Shown one piece after another: positions 1 through 8,704 of a DNA stretch of 41,297 bases. Each line of letters begins with the position of its first letter. Position 1 is the first letter of the stretch. The translations under genes and the position numbers were made by a program. The notes under the pieces were generated by a model, which ran no database searches, was not told the DNA's origin, and saw nothing but the letters and a program-made list of their open reading frames with translations. Origin of the DNA: Candidatus Sulfotelmatobacter sp. (GTDB taxonomy: Bacteria; Acidobacteriota; Terriglobia; Terriglobales; Acidobacteriaceae); assembly GCA_017883385.1 (NCBI GenBank), contig JADGNQ010000034.1, forward strand, positions 1 to 41,297, given 5' to 3'.

Positions 1-221
1 ATAGAAAATGTCTAGGAAAATTGAGAACGTCGATTGTAGAGCTTCCTAGCGCAAAGTTTTTTCGGGCATTTTCTGGTGAGTGAGTTTTTCAACAGCCACG
101 CCTGGTTACATCAACTGAGAAACCTCAGTACCCTAAATGAACTAGGAAATGTCTTCTCTTGGCTGGCCCACACCTTTCCCGCAGAAAGCGCGGCAAAGGT
201 GTGGTACCCGGTAAGTTCATC
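1..221. other. Intergenic, downstream of multicopper oxidase
   Basis: I see no convincing gene here. A small plus-strand frame at 76-294 runs antisense into the end of the oxidase gene and has no recognisable features. The only clear structure is the hairpin at 168-204, annotated separately. Confidence 0.6.
168..204. repeat. Long hairpin / REP-like palindrome after the oxidase gene
   Basis: CCACACCTTT (168-177) pairs perfectly with AAAGGTGTGG (195-204). After one C-C mismatch, CCGC (179-182) pairs with GCGG (190-193), leaving a 7-nt loop. It begins 18 nt past the stop codon of the minus-strand oxidase gene, so it could end or protect that transcript. There is no clear T tract, so a repetitive extragenic palindrome is at least as likely. 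Confidence 0.6.
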
Positions 222-3200
222 TCACTGGACAAACAATGTCATCGAAGTGCTATGTGAGATGGTTCCCGCAGTGGCAGTCACCGTCACACTGTAAGAGCCG
301 AGCGGAGTCGCTGGCGGCGTAGGGGGAGGAACGCTTGTCGTGCCGCTTCCACCGCAGCCGACTAACATTCCAATCGCCAGCAGACCCAGCAGGGCTGTGA
401 CTACCCAGAAAGTCTTCCTGCAACGAGCTTTGTTCCGCATCGGCAGGATGAAAAGAGCAGCGAGACCGAGTGCTGGCATGCCCGTCCAATACGCCAGGAG
501 GAATGGAGTTGCAGGTCGGCGTTCAACTGACGCGGTGGTCAATCCGGTGGCAAAGGTCAGGGTTGAAGGCAAGGGCGCATCGTCGCCAGCAGCATTCAAC
601 GAGGAAGGGCTAAAGGAGCAAGTCGAGTGCGCCGGCAGCCCGGTGCAGGTGAGCCCGATTGTACCCACAAAGGTGCTGCCCGACGTTACGGTCAGATTGA
701 CGGTGGCACCGCTGCCACTCTTAAGCGAGACGGATGTAGCCGTCAAAGCTAGAGAGAAATCAGTTGTGCCCGTGCCGCTCAGCGAGACGGAGAGCGCGGG
801 ATTCATGGGATCCGACGTGGCTATGGCGAGCGACGCAGAATTCGCAACGGCGGCGACCGGTTTGAATGTCACGGAGATAGCGCAACTCGCAGCCGGCGCC
901 AACGCCGCACCGCAGTTGCTGGTTTGGGCGAACGCGGCCGGATTTGTTCCTGTAATCGCGATGCTGCCAATTGTCATGAACGCAGCTCCGCCGTTTGTGA
1001 GGGTCACCGTCTGAGGTGAGCTGGACGTGTTGACCAGTTGCTCGCCGAATGACAGCGGACTGGAGATCTGACCGACTCCCGCGATACCTGCACCGCTCAG
1101 TGACACCGTCTGCAAGGGATGTACCTGATCCGATTCGCTAACGGTGATCCATGTAGTGCGCGGTCCAACAGCGGTCGGCTTAAATACAACGGTGATGGCG
1201 CAGCCCGCTCGTGCGGCCAGACTCGTACCGCATGTGTTGGATTGAAGAAAGTCCTTGGGGTTCGCTCCTGTGATCGTAATGCTGTTGATCGCCAGAGCGG
1301 CCACGCCGGTATTCGACAGGGTTACGGTTTGAGCTAAGCTGGCCGTGTTCACTGTCTGGTTTGGGAACGAAAGCGAAGTGGGCGAGCTGTAGGCAAGGGG
1401 TAGAGCTCCGACCTGAACAATGTTGGACCAAGCGGATGTGCCATTCGAGCTGAAGCTTTGTACGCGGTAGTAGTAGGTTGGGTCTGATCCGATGGTTGTG
1501 TCAGAGAACGATACGGCAGCTCCCTCACCCTCGCTCGGAAGAATCGCGAAGAGAATAACGTTTTCTGTGAAATTGACGTCAGTTGCCCTTTTGAGGGTGA
1601 ACCCGTCTTCGCTGAGCGAACTATCCGTCCAATTCAGTTGAACGGTAGACGTGTCATCCGGGTCATCACCGGTTGCGACGAGGTTCCCCGGCACTTCGGG
1701 CGAAACCTGCAGGATGACGGGCCGCATCATGTCGTTTTCTTCGTGACCCAACAGGTGGCAATGCCAGACATACTCCCAACCGAAATTGGTCAGTTCATTG
1801 ACGACCTTAATCGGATTGTTATGAGGATCGACGTTGGAGAATCCCATTGTGGATCCGGCAGGCATGGTCACATCCAAGAGCCGGATGCTATCGGGGATCG
1901 GCCAAGGCAACACTTGTTTCATGGGCTGAAGGGCGACGATGGCGTCTTCCAGAGGATTCATTCGGACGGTTTCTTTCCATCCAAGTTCGTTCGGATCCGG
2001 AGGCCTGATGGCGCCGTCCCAGCCTACTCGGTTAATCAATTGCACATTGAACAAATGGAAATGTATGGCGTGCGTATCGACGCCGTTGTGAGTGATCTTC
2101 CAGATCTGAGTTTCGCCATCTTTTATGATCTCGGTAGCAGGATCAATATATCCGTACGGGATGGTGGTCTGTGTCTGCAGATTGGTAAATGGAATCTCGA
2201 CGCCCAGGGTGGAATTCATACGTCCGTAGGGATCGAAGAGCTCCTGTATGGCTTTGGGTTGCAGCTGAACCGTTACAGGCGCGCTAGCTCCGATAGGGGT
2301 AAATGTCAACGCCGTGCTTTCGATCCTGGAGAATGTGTTCGTATAAGTTGCGTTGAAAGCCGGTCCGTAAGCAGCTTCGGGCACGATGGGTGCGGGCTGC
2401 GATGCGGCAAAAGCGCCGGATTGAGTGCTGCTCGACGAAAAAGCTGCCTGCAAAGCCGCGAGACTAAAGGGGGCAGCCGCTGTGCCTCCTGACACACGGA
2501 ATTGCATCACTGTTCGAGTGTTGGGGCCGTAACCGGCGATCGTGGTGGGCGCACCACCCGTGTCGGTCTGGTCTGGATCACCGGTGTAGTAGTCGTAGCG
2601 GGTATCGAACGCCGGTACTGGGGCAGGGGCATCGTTATAAAGGATGAGTCTCGAACCGTCGGGAACGCCTGAGAAATCAATGATGACATCCGCGCGCTCC
2701 GCTGGTCCCAGAAAAAGGGTTTTGTTCGCGACGTTGAGAACCACGATGTCCCTGCGGTTGTAGTTATAGCCAATTGGGGTGTTAGGCAATACAACCGGCG
2801 CGGGCAACAACCCACCTTCCGTGCCGATCTGGATCATGGCCGGTCCCGATGCGGCGGGATCCGGTACACCACCATCCCTTCCATCGGTTGGCCAGTTCGG
2901 CGGAAGGCCCGTGTTAGGGAGCGCGGAAACCATTTTTACTTCCGTACCGCTGGCGTCGGCGTAATACAGTTGCAAGTTCAGAGATCGGTCGTTGCTGGCG
3001 TTCAAAATGCGGAAGCGATAGGCGCGCCGGCTTACCTGAAGAAAGGGATAAGGCGTGCCATTCACCAGCGGAGTGTCCATGAATGCTTCCGGCACGATCG
3101 AAGGGTTTGGTGTGCCAGGACACATGCGTGCCGGATCCGAATCCGTAGGGCAGGGGACAGGCCCATTCTGCATGGCGGCCATCGGAGGCCAGAACCACGG

Positions 3201-3866
3201 GCCATAGTCCCACCGGCCCATCGCGTTCACGCCAGAGTCGTCCGACGGATTCTGGTTCGGCACATATACGTGGGGGAACCAGAGATTGGCGTACCCACCC
3301 CAATTCCAGGTTGGATCCTGAGCGGCGATCGCATCCGAGTCAGGCACGAAGGTTTTGTCCTGAATGACCAAAGGTACTCCGTAGTGGTAGACGCCCCCCA
3401 AGTCCGGAAGGACTTTTTTGTTACTGATCAGATCTTCTTCGGTAGCGTCCGTCAGCAGATAGGGAGCAGCTTCTCCGGCATACACGCCAAGTCTGGTAAT
3501 GCCGTATGAATGATCGTGATAGAACATCAAACGCGCGCTTTGCTGATTGGGATAGTAGAACGTCATCGCTCCATCGCCCGGATCGGGCATGTCAGGTACA
3601 TTCTGAGTGCTCACTCCCTTTTTCAGGGTCGTTGGCTCACCATTTGGAGTGGTCCACTGATGTGGCGTGCCGTCGCTGATCCAAGGCGTGTTTCCACCAT
3701 GAAGATGGATGCCAGATCGGTTCTGTGTATACGAACTCCCATCGGGACCCATTCCGGCGCCCATCACAGTGGTATCAGCGGGAAGAAAGAAGTCTCCAGC
3801 AGATCCGGTCGGGAGCAGATTCGTGAACTTGATACGTACCGGCGTACCGGCCTTGGCAATAATCAC
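222..3866 (-). CDS. Multicopper oxidase, main part (copper domains + FN3 + two HYDIN-type domains), GTG start or frameshifted continuation
   Basis: This frame carries all four copper-binding motifs of the multicopper oxidase family: IHLHGG (H54, H56), FYHDHS (H117, H119), HAIHFHLFN (about residue 598) and WHCHLLGHEENDMM (about residue 702). The protein should oxidise a substrate at a type 1 copper and reduce oxygen at the trinuclear site, outside the cytoplasm. A fibronectin type III-like domain follows (about 725-815), then two choice-of-anchor D/HYDIN-like domains (about 820-1025), then an odd C-terminus with two hydrophobic segments and a lipobox-like LVGC before a last beta-rich stretch. 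The N-terminal part, with signal peptide, lies in a different frame at 3863-4420. Homology appears to run straight across the join (HFLGP, then VIIAKAG), which points to a single-base deletion or sequencing error in one gene of about 1,400 codons. Because GTG overlaps the upstream TGA as GTGA, coupled re-initiation is also possible. The substrate cannot be predicted. Confidence 0.85.
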   Translation of the reverse strand: MIIAKAGTPVRIKFTNLLPTGSAGDFFLPADTTVMGAGMGPDGSSYTQNRSGIHLHGGNTPWISDGTPHQWTTPNGEPTTLKKGVSTQNVPDMPDPGDGAMTFYYPNQQSARLMFYHDHSYGITRLGVYAGEAAPYLLTDATEEDLISNKKVLPDLGGVYHYGVPLVIQDKTFVPDSDAIAAQDPTWNWGGYANLWFPHVYVPNQNPSDDSGVNAMGRWDYGPWFWPPMAAMQNGPVPCPTDSDPARMCPGTPNPSIVPEAFMDTPLVNGTPYPFLQVSRRAYRFRILNASNDRSLNLQLYYADASGTEVKMVSALPNTGLPPNWPTDGRDGGVPDPAASGPAMIQIGTEGGLLPAPVVLPNTPIGYNYNRRDIVVLNVANKTLFLGPAERADVIIDFSGVPDGSRLILYNDAPAPVPAFDTRYDYYTGDPDQTDTGGAPTTIAGYGPNTRTVMQFRVSGGTAAAPFSLAALQAAFSSSSTQSGAFAASQPAPIVPEAAYGPAFNATYTNTFSRIESTALTFTPIGASAPVTVQLQPKAIQELFDPYGRMNSTLGVEIPFTNLQTQTTIPYGYIDPATEIIKDGETQIWKITHNGVDTHAIHFHLFNVQLINRVGWDGAIRPPDPNELGWKETVRMNPLEDAIVALQPMKQVLPWPIPDSIRLLDVTMPAGSTMGFSNVDPHNNPIKVVNELTNFGWEYVWHCHLLGHEENDMMRPVILQVSPEVPGNLVATGDDPDDTSTVQLNWTDSSLSEDGFTLKRATDVNFTENVILFAILPSEGEGAAVSFSDTTIGSDPTYYYRVQSFSSNGTSAWSNIVQVGALPLAYSSPTSLSFPNQTVNTASLAQTVTLSNTGVAALAINSITITGANPKDFLQSNTCGTSLAARAGCAITVVFKPTAVGPRTTWITVSESDQVHPLQTVSLSGAGIAGVGQISSPLSFGEQLVNTSSSPQTVTLTNGGAAFMTIGSIAITGTNPAAFAQTSNCGAALAPAASCAISVTFKPVAAVANSASLAIATSDPMNPALSVSLSGTGTTDFSLALTATSVSLKSGSGATVNLTVTSGSTFVGTIGLTCTGLPAHSTCSFSPSSLNAAGDDAPLPSTLTFATGLTTASVERRPATPFLLAYWTGMPALGLAALFILPMRNKARCRKTFWVVTALLGLLAIGMLVGCGGSGTTSVPPPTPPATPLGSYSVTVTATAGTISHSTSMTLFVQ

Positions 3867-4420
3867 GGCCCCAGAAAGTGGGGTTTACCATCTGCCGCGG
3901 GGGCGAGGTCTTTGTATCCCCGCAGCATGGTGGTATCGGGCAGGTCGGAATGCAGCTGCTGCGTGTATGCGACCGCTCCAATTTCGTAATAGTCGGATCC
4001 GGGATAGACGGGAGTGCCGTCAGGGTTCGTAAGCGGAGTGGCAATCGGGATGAACTGGCCGAGATTGTTCGCGTTCGCGGACCCTAAGCCCGGTAATGCA
4101 TCCACAAATTTGCGAATGCCACCAGAAATGGCTCCGCTGCCAAGATTGATCGTCGGCCGAGGACTGTTGGCGTAATTGGGATAAATGCCGAAATAGTCCG
4201 GCATACCGCCGGGCACGGGCGCACTCTGCGGAACCTGCGCCATTGCGGCTCGGTGCGCCGCACTTCGACGTGCAGCAGCTTTCCGATCCGCCGATGTTGG
4301 CCTGTGATGAATGGCACTGGGAGATTGTGCGGTCCTCGAGCGTATCGTGCTGCGTTGTGATTGAGCGCACAGGGTCGCTGCTAAGATCAAAAGGGTGCAC
4401 GTTAGACTTCTGGCTTTCAT
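3863..4420 (-). CDS. Multicopper oxidase, N-terminal part with signal peptide
   Basis: This 185-residue frame starts with a Sec-type signal (MKARSLTCTLLILAATLCAQS), continues through a basic, low-complexity stretch and ends in a segment typical of the N-terminus of large secreted multicopper oxidases (PDYFGIYPNYANS, then HFLGP just before the stop). The ATG at 4420 is preceded by TGAGG at a suitable distance. It contains no copper ligands and cannot work alone. Its TGA (3865-3863) overlaps the GTG of the next frame, which continues the same domain. Either the gene is broken by one missing base or the two parts are made by coupled translation. Confidence 0.75.
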   Translation of the reverse strand: MKARSLTCTLLILAATLCAQSQRSTIRSRTAQSPSAIHHRPTSADRKAAARRSAAHRAAMAQVPQSAPVPGGMPDYFGIYPNYANSPRPTINLGSGAISGGIRKFVDALPGLGSANANNLGQFIPIATPLTNPDGTPVYPGSDYYEIGAVAYTQQLHSDLPDTTMLRGYKDLAPAADGKPHFLGP

Positions 4421-5274
4421 TGAAGTACCTCAATTCACCGGGCCGGTGCTTAAGAGTGCTGTCCAATGCGCAGAAACGCGCGAATGGGCTTCGTCGAACG
4501 TGTCGGACGATGCATTTTGTCGACCAGCGTTCAGTTTCTGACAAGTTATTGATAGATTTCCGCCCCATCCCCGTACCGTTGATCCGCGATGAGACTCTTG
4601 CCCGGCATACTTGTCGGCGGGATAGCAGAATCGGGGGCAATATTCCCCTGGACTTCACGTCGGCGGAGGTCACGAACGCTCGGAAACTGGGGCGACCTCA
4701 ACCCTCATGATTGGTGAAATATCCCCATTACACTCATCTACTGTTCTCCGAGTGGCAACCCGGAGCTGCGCAGGGCCCGTCAGAGAAGTCCTCAGTCCCG
4801 CCGATCCTCAAGAGAATTCCACAGCCCAATGTGACATCCAAACTTGACCCCCAATTCGAAAGAGCAGATTATTGCCAAGGCGTTAGCGGTGTAAGCGAGA
4901 ACTGCAAAATAGGCGTTAAGTCCTTTGTTGTCAATATTTTGACCTCTAACCCCTACGCGCTCAAGATTTTGCGGACCATTTTTGCAAACCCCGCGCCAGT
5001 CGCGGCTTTCACAGGGGTGGGGGGAGGGGGGTACCCCTCAACCCACGATTTTTCCCGAATCGAACCTGCCTCTAAACGCCAAGCTGGATGCGTTCTGTGA
5101 AATATTTCTGCGCCGGATTTCCACATCTCCAGACGCGTCCGAAAAGCAACTCACGAAAACGAAAAGCCGCCCGAAAAGGCGGCTCTTTCTTTATTCTCTC
5201 CTTGCCAGAGATGGGATGCAAGTTTCTATTCGTCCCTGGCTAAGAGCTGATGGCTGATAGCTGACAGCGGTTCC
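4421..5274. other. Long intergenic region without a supported gene
   Basis: About 850 bp separate the oxidase start from the end of the repeat protein, both on the minus strand. Short frames here (for example 4711-5100 plus) have no recognisable family and no good start signal. Visible structure: a GTCAA-N4-TTGAC inverted repeat (4930-4943), a G-rich tract with GGGG, GGGGGG and GGGGGG separated by single bases (5014-5031) running into the palindrome GGGGTACCCC (5028-5037), and a terminator hairpin at 5165-5184. The oxidase promoter must lie at the left end, but I cannot place it. Confidence 0.55.
5153..5184 (-). terminator. Rho-independent terminator of the BlaI/M56 operon
   Basis: AGCCGCC (5165-5171) pairs with GGCGGCT (5178-5184) around a six-base loop. 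Read on the minus strand the stem is followed by TTTTCGTTTTCG, and on the plus strand by CTTTCTTTA, so it may act in both directions. It lies about 90 bp beyond the stop of the minus-strand gene at 5275-6216. Confidence 0.75.
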
Positions 5275-6216
5275 TCAGTCGATCCCGTGAATCCTCATGC
5301 TCACCAGTTGGTCGATGCTTAGATCATGGATTCCGCGAGCCTTCATATCGGTGATGTATTCCGGCGTAACATTGTGGATGCGCATGGCGATCAGTTCGTC
5401 CGGATCAGGATGCGAATATCCCAGTCCCTGCAGCTTCCCGATAAACTCCGGCGAAACGCCGTGGATCCTGAACGCTATCAACTTCTCGAGATCGATATGA
5501 TCGTAGCCGCTCTGTTTAAGTTCTGCCATCCATTCCGGCGTCGCGCCGTGGATTCTCATGGCAATCAGCGTATCTTCGTCCGGTGAGTAACCAGCTTGGT
5601 GAAGGCTGCGGACCATCTGCGGCGTGACGCCGTGGATGCGGAAGGCGACGAGTTTGTCGCTGTCGGGGATCTTCAATCCTTCTGCACGCAGTGCCTCAAT
5701 AAAAGCGGAGTCCACGCGGAAGATGCGGAACGCGATCAGTTTGTCGGCATCGAGGTCGCTGAGATGCTCGTTCTTCATCTGCTTCGCGAATTCGAGGCTG
5801 ACATCCTGCACCGCCATGCCGAATTGTTTCTCGTCGTCGATGGAGAATCCGATCGCGTGCATTTCGCGCGCGTAGTTCGGGTCGGGCTGGAAGTGGAACA
5901 GTCCAGCGCCTTCGCCGTTATTGAGGTACCCTTCGCAGTCGATCTTGCCTGCGTCGCGGGCGATGGTGAAATGCACGTCCTGGCGTCCGGATTTGGAGAA
6001 GTCTACGCCCTGAAACGAATTCGCAGGCCAGTCGGACTGGTGACTCGAAGTGCCGCCGTGATGATGCTCGATCAGAGAGAATTCGACCTTGCCGGGCTCT
6101 TCGGACTTGCTGATGGTCCAGTCTCCGCTGCGGTTTTCCGCGGCGTAGTTCTTGACCACGCCCACAATGACACAGGACGCGAAAACCAGGTAGGCGAGGG
6201 TACGACGAATTCTCAT
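5275..6216 (-). CDS. Exported protein with five 28/29-residue LIAxRIHGVTPE-type repeats
   Basis: The 313-residue protein has an N-terminal signal or membrane anchor (residues about 6-26, LAYLVFASCVIVGVV). A beta-rich region of unknown fold follows to about residue 155 and includes a His-rich patch EHHHGGTSSH (50-59). From residue 160 to the end there are five full repeats plus a partial one, of 28 or 29 residues each, with a consensus close to LIAFRIHGVTPEfi-x4-GY. The same repeat fills the C-terminus of the M56 protease encoded just upstream, and both repeat regions should lie outside the cytoplasmic membrane. The gene is last in the blaI-M56 operon, 97 nt behind the protease gene with a two-hairpin repeat in the gap. 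I infer a ligand, inhibitor or partner of the protease sensor. The function is unknown. Confidence 0.8.
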   Translation of the reverse strand: MRIRRTLAYLVFASCVIVGVVKNYAAENRSGDWTISKSEEPGKVEFSLIEHHHGGTSSHQSDWPANSFQGVDFSKSGRQDVHFTIARDAGKIDCEGYLNNGEGAGLFHFQPDPNYAREMHAIGFSIDDEKQFGMAVQDVSLEFAKQMKNEHLSDLDADKLIAFRIFRVDSAFIEALRAEGLKIPDSDKLVAFRIHGVTPQMVRSLHQAGYSPDEDTLIAMRIHGATPEWMAELKQSGYDHIDLEKLIAFRIHGVSPEFIGKLQGLGYSHPDPDELIAMRIHNVTPEYITDMKARGIHDLSIDQLVSMRIHGID

Positions 6217-6248
6217 AAGTCATCTCCTTGATGGGCGTTTTTGGCCCG

Positions 6249-6300
6249 GTTCCGCGGGGCTTCGCTCTCGCGGGACAGCCGAGGCGGCTGTCTCCACATG
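6249..6300 (+). repeat. Two-hairpin REP-like element, copy A
   Basis: This element has the core GACAGCC-GAGGC-GGCTGTC followed by TCCACATG, and a GC-rich hairpin before it (CCGCG ... CGCGG). It matches copies at 8785-8869 and 9411-9461 and lies between the M56 gene and the gene at 5275-6216. Confidence 0.7.
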
Positions 6301-6313
6301 AGTTTTGCGAGTT

Positions 6314-8314
6314 CTAGATGTCGGCCTTCGAATCCAGAATTCCCAATTGGCGCAGCTGAATCAGCTTTTGCAAAGTCAGATCCTTGAAGCCATGCTTTTG
6401 GGCGCGCTCGATGAATTCGGGCGTGACATCCTGCACCTTGGCGCTGATGAGGTCGCTGACGTTGAACTTGTATCCCGCCGACTGCAGGGCCTTGATGTAT
6501 TCGGGCGTTACGTCTTGCACGCGTAGTGCGATCAGTTCGTTGGCAGAAGGCTTAAGGCCGAGTGCCCGAATGTCGCGGATGTACTCCGGTGTCACGTCCT
6601 GCACCTTGAGTGCGATGGCGTCGTCGGTCCGGGGATCAATACCCTGCTCGTGCAACCCCTTGAGGTATGCCGGAGAAACATCCTGCACTTTCAGCGCGAT
6701 CACCTGGTCCGCGGTCACGGTGAGGCCCGCCGCACGGAGTTCACGCACGTACTCCGGAGTTACGCCCTGTACTTTCAGCCCAATGAGTTTGTCCACGTCA
6801 GGCTGAATGCCGGCTTCCTTGAGTCCGCGATAATACTCGCCGTCTGCGCCCTGCACTTTCAACGCGATGAGCTGATCTTGACTAGGATTGAGGCCGGATT
6901 GGTGCAATTCGCGAATGTACTCAGGCGTAATGCCCTGCACGCGCATCGCAATCAGGTTATTGGCGTCGAGCTGCAAGCCTTGCTCATGAAGTTCCCGGAC
7001 GTATTCCGGGGTGACGTCCTGGATTTTCAGGGCGATCAACTGATCGACCGTGAGGTCGCCGAGTCCTGCGGCCTTCATGGCATCGATGTAAGAAGTCGCC
7101 GAGGAACTCGCCGATGACTGATCGCCGCTCTGTGGGTGAGCAGGCGATGGCTTTGAGCTTGTGGTGCTCTTCTCCGCGGTCTGCGCCGATCGAGCCGCGA
7201 AGGCAGCGAAAGGCATTTGCAGATCGGCTTCGGCGTGAGCCGATGGAGGATGCGCCATGCCCAGCAGTGCATTTCCAGCGATGAGTGCAGCGGTCAGACA
7301 CAGGACACTGCCCGTTAGTCCGATGCCGCGCATTCCCGCTCCGAGCGTCTTCAGGCCGAGGACGCGAACAATGCGTTCGGTGAGCGGACCGCGGTTGGCA
7401 GCCATCGCCAGGACCGGCGCGCTGCGCCACTCTTCCATCATGGTGAGGGCGCGCGCATATTCGACGGCATTGCCGCACAGGGAGACCGCCATCTCATCGC
7501 AGCAGTGCTCGCGTTCGGCGCGAATCCGTTTATTCAGCCACCAGACTGCGGGATGGTAGAAAAGAAGCGTCTCGACGCAAACCTGGAACACATTCACGAA
7601 TGGATCCAGGCGCTGGATATGCGCCAGCTCGTGAGCAATCACCGATTGCAGTTGATCCTCGGAAAGACCTGTCAGAGCGGTCACCGGCAGGAATACGACC
7701 GGACGAAACCATCCAATCACAGCCGGAGCCTGCAGCCACTTGCATTCGCAGTAGGCAATCGCTCGATCCAGGCCGAGACGGCGTTGCAGCGTGTGGCAGA
7801 TCTCGAGCACCTGAGGACTGACCACAGCGGACTGCCTGCGGCGTTCGCGCTCAAGCAGCAGGAATCCTCCTGCGGAGCGCAGGCTGAAGAAGGCCACGCC
7901 GAGGAGCCACGCCTCGACCAGCCATACTTCGACAGACCCGGGCAGCGCATCGGAGGGTGCGATGGGGGATCGTCCCCTGGAAGACGGTTGTGTCGAGCCA
8001 CTCGCCGCGGCCCTGCCCCTCGCTGTTGGCCAAGCTACCGCGGCGAGCGGCGACGACTTCGCGGTGTCTGCCACACCGGAATGTTGCTGCGCATAGAAGA
8101 AGAACGTGGCCAACGGGGCCAGCAGCATGAGAACCAGCGCGCCAACACCGAGCGCATAGCGCGCCGACGTGCGGCGGCACAGGGCCATGGCGGCGGCAGC
8201 CAGGGCCGCAAGAGCCGTCCCCTGCCAAAAAAAGTGCAACAGGGCCCAACCCAATGAATGCATTACGGTCGGTGAAAGAGAATTCATCAGAGCGGTCGTC
8301 ATCGATGTGGTCAT
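6314..8314 (-). CDS. BlaR1-like M56 zinc metalloprotease with repeat-type sensor domain
   Basis: This is a 666-residue integral membrane protease of the M56 (BlaR1/MecR1) family. The N-terminal half has membrane segments near residues 15-40, 54-75 and 127-150, then the zinc motif HELAH (about 228-232) in SVIAHELAHIQRLDP. A fourth membrane segment (about 330-352) is followed by a Ser/Ala/Pro-rich linker. In BlaR1 the part after this helix is an external penicillin-binding sensor. Here it is replaced by eight near-exact 28-residue repeats from about 425 to 650 (consensus near LIALKVQDVTPEYIRELxxxGL). The start overlaps the stop of the BlaI-type gene as ATGA, so the two are translationally coupled. 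By family analogy, signal sensing activates the protease and relieves BlaI repression. The signal is unknown, and no beta-lactam-binding motif is present. Confidence 0.88.
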   Translation of the reverse strand: MTTSMTTALMNSLSPTVMHSLGWALLHFFWQGTALAALAAAAMALCRRTSARYALGVGALVLMLLAPLATFFFYAQQHSGVADTAKSSPLAAVAWPTARGRAAASGSTQPSSRGRSPIAPSDALPGSVEVWLVEAWLLGVAFFSLRSAGGFLLLERERRRQSAVVSPQVLEICHTLQRRLGLDRAIAYCECKWLQAPAVIGWFRPVVFLPVTALTGLSEDQLQSVIAHELAHIQRLDPFVNVFQVCVETLLFYHPAVWWLNKRIRAEREHCCDEMAVSLCGNAVEYARALTMMEEWRSAPVLAMAANRGPLTERIVRVLGLKTLGAGMRGIGLTGSVLCLTAALIAGNALLGMAHPPSAHAEADLQMPFAAFAARSAQTAEKSTTSSKPSPAHPQSGDQSSASSSATSYIDAMKAAGLGDLTVDQLIALKIQDVTPEYVRELHEQGLQLDANNLIAMRVQGITPEYIRELHQSGLNPSQDQLIALKVQGADGEYYRGLKEAGIQPDVDKLIGLKVQGVTPEYVRELRAAGLTVTADQVIALKVQDVSPAYLKGLHEQGIDPRTDDAIALKVQDVTPEYIRDIRALGLKPSANELIALRVQDVTPEYIKALQSAGYKFNVSDLISAKVQDVTPEFIERAQKHGFKDLTLQKLIQLRQLGILDSKADI

Positions 8315-8697
8315 CGGCGGGCCCTTTCGTATTCGTCGAGCAGGTGTCGCAGTTCTTTAATCTCTTCCGGGGAAGACTTGCTTCCGGCCAGGGCGTGCAT
8401 CATGAGCTGGCTGGCAGAACCCTCGAAAACACGCTGCAGCATATCCCCGGCCAGTTGCCGCTTGGTCTGCTCCGCGGGCAGGCATGCTTCATAGACGTGT
8501 GCGCGCTGGGTTTCGTTTCGGCGCACCGTCCCTTTTGCGGTCATAATCTGGAGAAGTTTCAGGACTGTGGTGTAGCCCAGCTCCTTTTTCTCGCTGAGAG
8601 ACTCATGAACTTCGCGAACTGTGGAGGGTCCGTGGGTCCAGAGCACGCGGAGAATTTCGAGTTCGGAAGCTGTCGGCTTTAGAGGGGACCGTGTCAT
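8311..8697 (-). CDS. BlaI/MecI/CopY-family transcriptional repressor
   Basis: The product is a winged-helix repressor of the BlaI family, 128 residues from the ATG at 8697 (usual length 120-140). It begins MTRSPLKPTASELEILRVLW and has the family DNA-binding region (STVREVHESL, YTTVLKLLQIM) and a C-terminal dimerisation tail. An upstream in-frame ATG at 8709 lies inside the predicted -10 box, so I prefer 8697, which gives an almost leaderless mRNA. Two inverted repeats on the promoter (8710-8749) suggest autorepression. The stop overlaps the M56 start. By family analogy the M56 protease triggers inactivation of this repressor. Confidence 0.9.
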   Translation of the reverse strand: MTRSPLKPTASELEILRVLWTHGPSTVREVHESLSEKKELGYTTVLKLLQIMTAKGTVRRNETQRAHVYEACLPAEQTKRQLAGDMLQRVFEGSASQLMMHALAGSKSSPEEIKELRHLLDEYERARR

Positions 8698-8704
8698 GTG
8701 CTGC

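Noticed and set aside
76..294. Possible 72-residue protein at the left end
   Set aside because: It crosses the strong hairpin at 168-204 and runs antisense into the end of the oxidase gene, with no signal, family or clear start.
4711..5257. Two overlapping small plus-strand frames between the oxidase and the repeat protein
   Set aside because: They translate the G-rich tract and the terminator, and show no protein-like features.
6340..7040. 84-bp periodic repeats looking like a tandem or CRISPR-like array
   Set aside because: The period equals 28 codons and the variation keeps protein residues. It is the coding sequence of the M56 sensor repeats, without constant repeat and variable spacer units.
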